Below are positions 1-6,207 of a stretch of DNA of 9,275 bases, piece by piece (position 1 is the first letter of the stretch; the number at the start of each line of letters is the position of its first letter). The position numbers were made by a program, and so were the translations under genes. The notes under the pieces were generated by a model. The model saw only the letters and a list, made by a program, of their open reading frames with translations. It ran no database searches and was not told the DNA's origin. The stretch spans positions 1 to 9,275 of the forward strand of contig JANPAR010000192.1 of the NCBI GenBank assembly GCA_031430015.1, written 5' to 3'. The stretch is from CANJDH01 sp031430015 (lineage in GTDB: Bacteria > Pseudomonadota > Gammaproteobacteria > Burkholderiales > JAEUOS01).

Positions 1-66
1 GTAAAGCTTCATGATGTGTGGCGTGGGCCGCCTTCTAAAACGTGGAATAAGTGTAGCGCCAAATGC

Positions 67-102
67 CAGGCCTGATGCCGCGCCGACGCGGAATCAGGCC
101 TG
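67..102. terminator. Strong hairpin downstream of the fcs pseudogene
   Basis: The two 10-base arms CAGGCCTGAT and ATCAGGCCTG face each other, followed inward by one G/A mismatch, a further 5-bp CCGCG/CGCGG stem and a four-base CCGA loop. This gives a 16-position stem with one mismatch. It lies 37 bases beyond the terminal TGA of the decayed feruloyl-CoA synthase gene, on the side where a terminator for that gene would sit. There is no clean T-run on either side, so it could be a Rho-independent terminator that has lost its tail, or a dispersed palindromic repeat. The structure is seen directly; the role is inferred. Confidence 0.4.
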
Positions 103-138
103 CTCCGGTCACGAAGTCATGGCGTCCGCGCGCACCAG

Positions 139-1727
139 TCAGAGAACGATAACGCCTTCGCCCGCTAAGGCTGCATGCAGTTGCACCACTTGCTCCGTCC
201 CGGCGTGCGAGCACGGCACGCTGGTTGATATAGCCCTTGTCGGTAATTTCACCTGCATGGATATTGGGCGGTTCGAGCAGGAACAGCGCGTGCGTTGCGT
301 AGGTGGAACTGCCGCCGCTGTCATTACGCAATGCCCGCAAACCCTTGTATGCCAGAGCTGTCACGGCCTCACGCGCCAGGACGCTCTCTGGCAGCGCGTC
401 TTCGGGCAGGTCGTGCGCGAGTTTGCGGCAGGCCGGCATATTGGGGAAGATCATGAAGCAGATGGCCTCGCGGCCATGCCCGGTGACGACGATGTCGTGG
501 GACGCGGGCGCAAGCGCCGCTATCGCCTTGACGCGCAGCGCGCCGGTATGTACCCAAGTACCGGAGGTGAGCTTGAATTCTTCCGAGACACGCCCGGCAA
601 ATTCGATGCCCTTCGCGAAATCGCTCTCGTCTGCGAAGCGAACGGCATCGCCGATTTTGTAGAAGCCTTCTTCATCGAAGGCCTCGCGCGTGAGGTCATC
701 GCGCTTCGAGTAGCCGGGCGTGACGTTCGGTCCTTTGACGCGGATTTCGTATTTGGTTTTGCCGCCCGATTCGCCCGCGGAATTCAAGATCGGAATCAGA
801 CGCAGTGTCGTATCCGGTGCGGGATTGCCGATCACGCCGGCCTTGTCAATGTCGTAGTGCACGGCAGTTGCCATCGGCGCGGTCTCGGTCGAGCCCCAGG
901 CCGAGGTCATCGGCACGCGCCGGCCAGTCTCCTCAATACCGAACTTTTCGAGCCGCGCCCACAGCGACAGCGGCATAGGCGGCATCGACTTCCGGGCCGG
1001 GTATGGCGGCCAACAAGCTCTCGAACGCCTCTGCGCGGCGCGGCGATTTGTTTACAGCAGCACCAACTTTCGAACCATCGCACCCGCCACGGATCGGCCC
1101 CGCCGGTTTGACTTGCGCGCTTGACACGAGATCAAAGTCGAATTCACCGAGAGTCGCGAGCGCAGGAGAAAGTTTTCGTTCGCCGTCGACATAAACCAGC
1201 CCCGGTTCCAATAAGCGAAACACTGCCTTGAGCTTGCCGTGATCCTTTGACATCAAAGAATAGGCCTGCGGAATCGGCGCGATAGGCAGGCCGACATATC
1301 GGCAGGCCAACGCAAACAAGGCGTGATCAACGCAATTATCAGACAACACTTAAACAGGTCGTTCGCGCGATAGACCCCGTGGCAGCAGAGATGATCCTGT
1401 CGCACGCACGGCACTCAAGGCTTGCGCATACGACACCTTTCTCCAACCACAAATCAACTGTCCCACACCACAACGGTGAACCAGCTCGCCACCGGGCGCT
1501 AGACTCGCAACGACGGCATCACCGGTGCGCTCAGCGAGAAAAATTCTGGATGGCTCCGCAATCGCCCAACTCTCCAGCCACACGCCGATACATCGGGGAT
1601 ACGGCACCAACGCGTGGCCCGAACTCAGAACAATTTCGCCAGAAGGATGGACCTGGCTATCGAAAAGCGCGGTCGCGAAACCACTTGCACGCAGGCGGTC
1701 AAGGACTCTTAGCGTTCCCTCGTCCAA
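139..1727 (-). pseudogene. fcs: Feruloyl-CoA synthase remnant (deleted, frameshifted, stop-containing)
   Basis: Intact feruloyl-CoA synthase is a cytosolic AMP-forming ligase that activates ferulate and related cinnamates with CoA. Three blocks of the family can be read here. The N-terminal block, ending in LSRERPV, is followed by an in-frame TAA (1350-1352) and then continues in the same frame as LSDNCVDHAL and YSLMSKDHGKLKAVFRLLEP. Near 960-990 the frame changes and the text jumps to WARLEKFG, MTSAWGSTETAP, GDAVRF, FAGRVSEEFKLTSG and EITDKGYINQR, the last carrying the adenylation lysine. The expected centre, including the TSGSTG-type phosphate-binding loop and the region after it, is missing, roughly 150 residues by family comparison. 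A probable extra G near 199-201 shifts the C-terminus out of frame; the shifted frame reads EQVVQLHAALAGEGVIVL and stops at 139-141. The true N-terminus is unclear; a GTG at 1768-1770 is possible in another frame. The gene cannot make an active enzyme. Confidence 0.88.
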
Positions 1728-1988
1728 AACCCTGTAAGGTGGAGGAAGGATTGAAGGTGCGGGCCGTCACAAGTTGATGATGATCAACCCGCCTTGTGCC
1801 TGTCCACATCGAAAACCATCTGCGTGCGCTTGTTGTCTATTCAGGCGCGCCCTCGGCGTCAGCGCAGCCGCGCTCCCGATCAGTTCCACAGCGGACCAAT
1901 GGCTCTCCGGGCGGACGCGGAGACAGAAAATTCTATGCCACCCACATTGTCGATCGCCGGCCACCGCAGACAGGGGCCGGATGCCTGA

Positions 1989-2504
1989 TCAACGACCCCA
2001 GCAGTCCGCAGCAGTCGCACCCCCGCTCCCGCCGGTTATTCCCTTGCTTCCGGTGTTGTCAAGCGTAAGCGTACCGCACTTGTCGCTTGCGATCGCAGCG
2101 CCGGTTATCGGTACGGCCCTGACGGTGAATGATGAAGTTGCAACGCTTTGCAGCGGCTAATTGTAGGTTTTGGGCAAGCTGTCCCTTGGCGTCTGCGATA
2201 CCGGCAGGGTAGTGGCTGTCGTCACCACCGTTGTACCGTCGCCTTGAAGCGTGTATGCATTAGATTGAGTGAAATTACGTTCCATCCACTGCGCCATCTC
2301 GGTCAACGCACCCTTGGCTTCAGCGCGCTGCCCCCGCGCCACATGCTCCCTGTAGGAGGGAAATGCAATGGCTGCCAAAATGCCGATAATGGCGACCACG
2401 ATCATTAATTCAATCAAGGTAAATCCTCGCTGCCATTGCCATAGCCTTCGCAAAACCGGTAGCGCCTTCGTGTGTTTACACATAGACACCGCTATGTAAT
2501 ACAT
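1989..2504 (-). pseudogene. pilE: Type IV pilin (PilE-like) interrupted by one in-frame amber codon
   Basis: A major or minor type IV pilin subunit, assembled at the inner membrane into a surface fibre. The ATG at 2502-2504 gives a 27-residue leader ending in RG. It is followed by FTLIELMIVVAIIGILAAIAFPSY, the classic prepilin-peptidase site with Glu at mature position 5 and the hydrophobic spine. A shorter start, Met8 (2481-2483), would give a 20-residue leader. Translation reaches ...SLPKTYN and then meets TAG (2157-2159). Beyond it the same frame stays open for 55 codons and encodes a normal pilin C-terminus: SFTVRAVPITG, DKCGTLTLDNTGSKG and ADCW, ending at TGA 1989-1991. The two cysteines (codons 143 and 168) are the pair that usually forms the D-region disulphide. 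Without readthrough the product is a 115-residue truncation lacking this region. In relatives a Leu often sits at the stop position, so a single TTG-to-TAG change is a likely cause (inference). No other pilus gene is in view. Confidence 0.85.
2157..2159 (-). other. In-frame amber (TAG) codon within the pilin gene
   Basis: On the minus strand the reading is ACC TAC AAT TAG CCG CTG CAA. The codons on both sides read as continuous pilin sequence, so this is a substitution and not a frameshift. It is the only disabling change I can see in the pilin gene. Confidence 0.85.
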
Positions 2505-2677
2505 TGCCTTGCCCCCGAATCAAATGGGAACGGGTCGCAAGCCCTAATCAATCGTACCTCGGGGATGATCAATTTTCAAGCGAAAACTCCCGCCGCCGCC
2601 AAGTGGTGGCTGCGCGCGCTCCAGCGGCGCTGGCCAGCATTGACGTGCACAAGTGCACGGACTTGGGGTCGATGCCG

Positions 2678-3427
2678 TCATTCACCGTGCGTTGCAGGTG
2701 GCCCCGAGAATTCACGCAGGTGCAATTTGGTCCGATGATCCTGCACACCAGACGCGCTATCTGGTTGAAGGCCGCGGTAGTAAACTTTTTGCCATTTGTC
2801 CTTCTGCGCCTCTGACCCATCCACTTTCAGGCCGGTATTGAAGACCAGACGCGATTGGGTCCACACATGATGATTGTGTGCCAGCTGGGGATCGTCCGAA
2901 ATTTCGCGAATTTCGGGTTCAATCTGTTCCAGCAAATTGCGGCTGACGGGGAACACGCAGCAGAACGGTTCGTCTTTTTCGAATCGTACGGGCTCGCCAG
3001 CGCGCGTCAGCTTCCAGTTCATCGTGAAGCTATAGGGCGCCCAATCGGTCTCAATCACCCCCGTCAAGGGATAAATACCATCCTTGGGGGCATTTGCCGG
3101 TCCCCCGACGTACAGGTTGTAGCCTGGCTCAGTACGAAATACTGCGCCGACATGGAGCGTCACAATACCTGATCCAAAGTGACTAACCGGTCTGAGGTGT
3201 GGTGCAGCTTCCGTGCGGATTGCCAATCCGTCCCGCGAATCGCTGCCATCCCACTCCACCGAAAAATCAACTGGACAAAGCAATTCCCATCCATGCATAT
3301 TCGCAATATTAAGCGGCAGGCAGCGATAGGCATATGCATTCGGTGTGTCATCCATCCACTGCCGCTGCGCTGGCGCGGGTCGAATCTGCGGCGTAACGCC
3401 GTGCAGCCGATACAGAGTGAGTTTCAT
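2678..3427 (-). CDS. DUF6065-family protein, function unknown
   Basis: The 249-residue product matches, from memory of the family, proteins annotated DUF6065. Signature stretches are YRLHG near the start, QRQWMDDTPNAYAYRCLPLNIANMHGW (about 22-48), SHFGSGIVTLHVG (about 82-94), DGIYPLTGVIETDW (about 116-129), FTMNWKLTR, and a C-terminal KWQKVYYRG...DHRTKLHL. Length and both ends look complete. No signal peptide or membrane segment is visible, so a cytosolic location is expected. The biochemical role is not known to me. The ATG at 3425-3427 has no clear Shine-Dalgarno. A TACAAT box lies at 3441-3446, but no good -35 is placed with it. The gene begins 97 bases after the precursor-peptide stop, on the other side of a hairpin terminator, so it may be expressed weakly by readthrough or from its own promoter. 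By position it is a candidate tailoring, accessory or self-protection gene for the peptide system; that is conjecture. Confidence 0.82.
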   Translation of the reverse strand: MKLTLYRLHGVTPQIRPAPAQRQWMDDTPNAYAYRCLPLNIANMHGWELLCPVDFSVEWDGSDSRDGLAIRTEAAPHLRPVSHFGSGIVTLHVGAVFRTEPGYNLYVGGPANAPKDGIYPLTGVIETDWAPYSFTMNWKLTRAGEPVRFEKDEPFCCVFPVSRNLLEQIEPEIREISDDPQLAHNHHVWTQSRLVFNTGLKVDGSEAQKDKWQKVYYRGLQPDSASGVQDHRTKLHLREFSGPPATHGE

Positions 3428-3475
3428 TGGGATGGGTCAAATTGTAAAAGGGTGCTGCGCCGATCACCACAAAGC

Positions 3476-3502
3476 AAAATGCCGCAGAATCTGCGGCATT
3501 TT
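3476..3502 (-). terminator. Perfect hairpin terminator after the precursor-peptide gene
   Basis: A perfect 12-bp stem with arms AAAATGCCGCAG and CTGCGGCATTTT and a three-base loop starts 22 bases after the peptide stop codon. Because the stem is A-rich at one foot and T-rich at the other, transcription leaving in the minus direction ends in TTTT, followed by GCTTTG. The same shape reads in the plus direction, so it may work both ways. It separates the peptide gene from the DUF6065 gene and could define a short, abundant, stable peptide transcript. Confidence 0.75.
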
Positions 3503-3524
3503 AAAGATACTTCCGACAACAACC

Positions 3525-3743
3525 TTATGGTGAAGGGGGGGGCGGCGGAGGGGGCGGCGGCGGAGGGGGCGGAGACATGCAATTGCTGCTATGGTGACTG
3601 CTACCGTGACTGCTCCCGTGACTGCTGCCATGGCAGCCGCTTCCGTGACCACCATGACCGCTGTTGTGACCACCGCGACCACCGCGACCACCGCGACCAC
3701 CGCCACTCACGAGGTCAAGTTCCTCGATCTGAAGTTCGCGCAT
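3525..3743 (-). CDS. Double-glycine-leader secreted peptide precursor (microcin-like; RGG/His-rich, poly-Pro tail)
   Basis: A 72-residue precursor. Residues 1-15, MRELQIEELDLVSGG, form a textbook double-glycine leader: Leu at -12, Glu-Leu at -8/-7, Val at -4 and Gly-Gly at -2/-1. This is the substrate signal of C39-peptidase ABC exporters, and one such exporter with its two partner proteins is encoded just upstream. Predicted cleavage after Gly15 frees a 57-residue core in three blocks. The first is GRGGRGGRGG. The second is a His/Gly/Ser block (26-54) with eight His, three SSHG-type repeats and Cys37. The third begins with Cys55-Met-Ser and continues with 13 prolines (58-70) and a terminal Ser-Pro. 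Start choice is firm: AAAGGA lies 7 bases before the ATG. Gly richness recalls colicin V-type microcins and microcin B17, but I recognise no homologue of the core. Activity (antibacterial, metal-binding or surface role) is unknown. Low-complexity composition would normally argue against a real gene; the leader, ribosome site, terminator and exporter context argue strongly for it. Confidence 0.9.
   Translation of the reverse strand: MRELQIEELDLVSGGGRGGRGGRGGHNSGHGGHGSGCHGSSHGSSHGSSHHSSNCMSPPPPPPPPPPPPPSP
3534..3572 (-). repeat. Poly-proline-encoding tract (G-rich on the plus strand)
   Basis: Thirteen consecutive CCN codons encode Pro58-Pro70 of the precursor. The opposite (plus, template) strand has runs of 8, 5 and 5 guanines separated by GGC/GGA units, so a G-quadruplex on the template strand is possible. 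In the protein, long proline runs are known to stall ribosomes unless EF-P acts; here the stall would come two codons before the stop. The sequence is mixed CCC/CCG/CCT, so it is not a pure single-codon run. Confidence 0.8.
3594..3629 (-). repeat. Three 12-bp tandem repeats encoding SSHG units
   Basis: On the plus strand three units begin GTGACTGCT and end ACC, CCC or GCC, so they differ at one or two positions. On the coding strand they give the repeated Ser-Ser-His-Gly motif around residues 39-50 of the precursor. The unit length keeps the reading frame, so gain or loss of copies would alter histidine number without destroying the gene. Confidence 0.85.
3668..3703 (-). repeat. Four perfect 9-bp tandem repeats encoding GGR units
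   Basis: GACCACCGC occurs four times without mismatch on the plus strand. The coding strand reads as Gly-Gly-Arg units at the start of the mature peptide, directly after the double-glycine cleavage site. The fourth copy runs into the cleavage-site glycines and His26. Perfect identity at nucleotide level suggests recent slippage expansion. Confidence 0.88.
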
Positions 3744-3750
3744 TTTGGTT

Positions 3751-3756
3751 TCCTTT
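3751..3756 (-). promoter_or_regulatory. Ribosome binding site of the precursor peptide
   Basis: The coding strand reads AAAGGA, then seven bases, then ATG at 3741-3743. This is the clearest Shine-Dalgarno in the window and fixes the start at the first residue of the double-glycine leader. The exporter genes, by contrast, have TTG or GTG starts, so the peptide is probably translated much more strongly. Confidence 0.8.
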
Positions 3757-3825
3757 GTACAAGTTGATGAAAAATTTCGGTGGCCGCAGCACCAATTCCC
3801 GAAAATCGACGACTACCGTTCAAAG

Positions 3826-3854
3826 ACTGTAGTTCATCAACATTCCACCGTCAA
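3826..3854 (-). promoter_or_regulatory. Candidate sigma70 promoter for the precursor gene
   Basis: TTGACG (five of six to the -35 consensus) at 3849-3854 and TACAGT (four of six to the -10 consensus) at 3826-3831, with an ideal 17-base spacer. Transcription would start near 3819. This is pattern matching only. Confidence 0.4.
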
Positions 3855-4041
3855 TGCCCAATTTAAGACGAATGTGACAAATTGCACATTTGCGCCCCGA
3901 TTTAATCGGCATTTCACACATATTGACAATTGGGGCGAAAAATTTGCTATTTCGGCCTCGCTTGCCACGGCGGTTCACTCGCACTCCGAATTACAGGATG
4001 TGGTCTGGTGCCAGTGAATCTCCGCGGTGATTGGGCGCTGA

Positions 4042-6198
4042 TCAATCGTCCACTGCCGGCCGGCCCAGATTGGTGAACATGACGTCAAATTCGTGACCGG
4101 GCATCAGGCCGTGCTCCCACACCACAAACACCTTGTCCGCTGGAAGCAGGTTGCGCCGGCGGTGGGTGATTACAAACCTTCCCATTTCCAGTTTTGCCAG
4201 CGAATGCTGCACTTTCATTTCGGTGTCGTAGTCCAGCATGCTGGTGTACTCGTCCAGGAATAGAAAGCGCGGACGTTTGTAAAGCGCCCTGGCAAGCAAT
4301 ATCCGTTGCTTTTGCCCGCCGGACAGGTTTGATGCCATGCCCCCAACCAGGGACTGGTATCCCATCGGCATGATGGCAATATCGTCGTGAATCATCGCAA
4401 ACTTGGCCGCTTCAACCACCCGTTCCCTGTCGGACTGACTGTCAAACATGGAAATATTGTCGAATATTGACCCCGTAAACAGGTAGTCCTCCTGCATCAT
4501 GGTGCCGATAACGGAGCGATAGGTCTCCAGCCCGATTCGTGCCAGCGGCAATCCATTGACCAGCACCTCTCCTTCTTCCGGCTGCAGAATGCCAGTCATG
4601 ATTTTCATCAGTGTCGATTTGCCGCAGCCTGACGGCCCCACGATGGCTATCGAATCTTTTGGCGTCAAGGTAAAGCTGACGTTTCTCAGCACCGGCTCCT
4701 CACCCGGTGCATAGCGAAAACTAACATTTTTGACCTCAATCACAATCTCACCCTTTGGGTCCAGGCGGGAGCTGTCAGCCGTATGCTGGTACGGTTCGGG
4801 CTCGGTAAGCACAATATCGGCAAGGCGCTCTCCCTGCAGGCGCAAGAGCCGAAACCGCGCGAGGCGATCAACCAAGGTCACAATGCGTCCCAAAAATTGT
4901 TCTTTGAACGACATGAACGCGACCATCATGCCGATCGTGTATTGCTTGTCCAGAATCATGCGTGCCATGAGATACAGAATCACCCCTCGTTCAAGGGCGC
5001 TGATGATCCCGTTGGCTCCCTGATAGACCAGATCGAGCTTTCTCGTCGCCACGGTTGCATTGGCAACGTCAACCTGCCGGTTCATCCAGCCGGTGACGCG
5101 CCATCCGACTTGAGAAAAGAATTTGATGGCCGGAATCCCGCGCAGCGTTTCGTAGAAATAGGATTCGCGCGCCGCCGCGCGAACAATGCGCTCCTCAGTC
5201 GCACGCCGATACCGGCCAAACATGAAAAAGCGCACCGCGCCATAGAGTACTGCAGCCCCCACGACTATCCAACCCAGCGTTACGCTGTAGGTGAACATCA
5301 TGATGAGCGCCACGACGGCCATGATGCCGTCAAGAATGCTTTCAATGAAATTCGTGCTGATCGTATTTTGAATCTCGTCTACTGCATGAAACCGGGATGA
5401 GATATCGCCGACATGCCGTTTCTCAAAAAACGCAACCGGCAATCGAATCATGTGCAAAAACACATTTGCGCTCGATTGCAAATTCCAGCTAATCGAAGCC
5501 GCAAGCAATATCCACCCACGCAACAGTCTGGTCGCGGTGTTGGTTACCGTTAACAAGAACACGGCGGCTACCAGTACCACCAGCAGGTTCGCGTCATGGG
5601 TCACCAGTACGTCATCAATTAGCCACTGATTGATAAGTGGGTAGAGGATGCTGTACGTTTCCAACACCAGCGAGAGCAGAAGTACCTGCGCAAACGCACC
5701 GATCAAGCCGCGCTGACCCACCATAAACGCGCGCAAATCAAGCGGTGTTTTTTCCAGCTTTTTTTCAAAATCGGATCGCGCAGAAAGCTCCAGGGCGACC
5801 CCCGAAAACCGCTTGCCCACCTCATCGAACGTGTAGCGGCGCCGGCCAAGCGCCGGATCATTGACGACTATTGCACGCCGCTCAACGCGCACCAGCACCA
5901 CAAAGTGATTGAGTTCCCAATGCAATATGCAAGGCGTCTTGAGCTGGTGCAGTTCTTCGAGTTCAAGGCGCACGGCCCGCCCATGCATCTTCATCGCACT
6001 AGCGATCTCCATCAACCTGGCAAGCGTAGTACCTTTGAGTGATATTTCATGGTGCCCGCGCAGTGCAAGAAGGTCAGTTTCATACCCCAACACTGCGGCA
6101 CACATCGCCAGCGCCGCAAGACCGCACTCCGCCTCTTCGGTTTGCAGAATCAAGGGCGGTTCGCGTTTGCCCCAAATCGAAAACAGGTTCTGACTCAC
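4042..6198 (-). CDS. Peptidase-containing ABC transporter (C39 peptidase, CvaB/RaxB-like bacteriocin exporter)
   Basis: Inner-membrane exporter that cuts double-glycine leaders and drives the peptide out with ATP. Numbering is from GTG at 6196-6198, chosen because AGGGGA sits five bases upstream; a TTG one codon earlier is the alternative. The C39 peptidase (about 1-140) has the oxyanion Gln19, Cys25 in EAECGLAAL, His98 in ELNHFVVL and Asp114 in NDPALG, so the catalytic set is complete. Several membrane helices span about 165-445. The nucleotide-binding domain carries Walker A GPSGCGKST (521-529), Q-loop Gln569, signature LSGGQ (625-629), Walker B with Asp649 and catalytic Glu650, and His679 in the switch. 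The motif after Walker B is EYTSMLD, where EATSALD is usual. The full 718 residues are normal for the family. The gene follows the fusion protein by nine bases, so they are probably co-transcribed. Its likely substrate is the 72-residue double-glycine precursor encoded 300 bases downstream. Confidence 0.95.
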   Translation of the reverse strand: MSQNLFSIWGKREPPLILQTEEAECGLAALAMCAAVLGYETDLLALRGHHEISLKGTTLARLMEIASAMKMHGRAVRLELEELHQLKTPCILHWELNHFVVLVRVERRAIVVNDPALGRRRYTFDEVGKRFSGVALELSARSDFEKKLEKTPLDLRAFMVGQRGLIGAFAQVLLLSLVLETYSILYPLINQWLIDDVLVTHDANLLVVLVAAVFLLTVTNTATRLLRGWILLAASISWNLQSSANVFLHMIRLPVAFFEKRHVGDISSRFHAVDEIQNTISTNFIESILDGIMAVVALIMMFTYSVTLGWIVVGAAVLYGAVRFFMFGRYRRATEERIVRAAARESYFYETLRGIPAIKFFSQVGWRVTGWMNRQVDVANATVATRKLDLVYQGANGIISALERGVILYLMARMILDKQYTIGMMVAFMSFKEQFLGRIVTLVDRLARFRLLRLQGERLADIVLTEPEPYQHTADSSRLDPKGEIVIEVKNVSFRYAPGEEPVLRNVSFTLTPKDSIAIVGPSGCGKSTLMKIMTGILQPEEGEVLVNGLPLARIGLETYRSVIGTMMQEDYLFTGSIFDNISMFDSQSDRERVVEAAKFAMIHDDIAIMPMGYQSLVGGMASNLSGGQKQRILLARALYKRPRFLFLDEYTSMLDYDTEMKVQHSLAKLEMGRFVITHRRRNLLPADKVFVVWEHGLMPGHEFDVMFTNLGRPAVDD

Positions 6199-6207
6199 CA
6201 ATATCCC

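Larger units (their letters stand above)
3744..4041 (-). promoter_or_regulatory. Intergenic regulatory region between exporter operon and precursor gene
   Basis: About 300 bases separate the transporter stop codon from the precursor start. No convincing gene is present on either strand. The stretch is visibly AT-richer than its surroundings. The best sigma70 candidate reads TTGACG (3849-3854), a 17-base spacer, then TACAGT (3826-3831), which would give a leader of roughly 75 bases. A second, weaker TTGTCA occurs near 3925. Small inverted repeats such as CCGAT-TTA-ATCGG (about 3898-3910) are present but too short to call an operator or terminator. The layout suggests the peptide has its own promoter, separate from the exporter operon. 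Confidence 0.5.

Noticed and set aside
11..1111. 366-codon plus-strand open frame
   Set aside because: It is antisense to recognisable feruloyl-CoA synthase segments and its translation shows no family features; typical of GC-rich shadow frames.
139..1349. Treating the fcs pieces as separate functional genes
   Set aside because: They are consecutive blocks of one protein family with missing catalytic parts and frame changes at the joins.
1771..1988. Possible gene between the pilin and fcs remnants
   Set aside because: All frames are short and show no family likeness; it is most likely non-coding or decayed DNA.
2505..2677. Small palindromes (GTGCAC repeated at 2645-2658; CCAGCGGCGCTGG at 2621-2633) between pilin and DUF6065 genes
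   Set aside because: They are short and of a kind expected by chance in GC-rich sequence; there is no T-run or known operator match.
3525..3743. Microcin B17-like thiazole/oxazole peptide
   Set aside because: The Gly/Ser/Cys/His content is reminiscent, but no cyclodehydratase or dehydrogenase genes are in view and the leader is of the double-glycine type.
3179..3832. 217-codon plus-strand frame across the peptide and DUF6065 region
   Set aside because: It spans two genes and a terminator on the other strand, and its Asp/His/Arg repeats are just the complement of the peptide repeats.
3820..3921. 33-codon minus-strand ORF with a CxxC (KCAICH) in the regulatory gap
   Set aside because: It has no ribosome binding site, it overlaps the best promoter candidate, and it has no leader motif; too little to call a second precursor.
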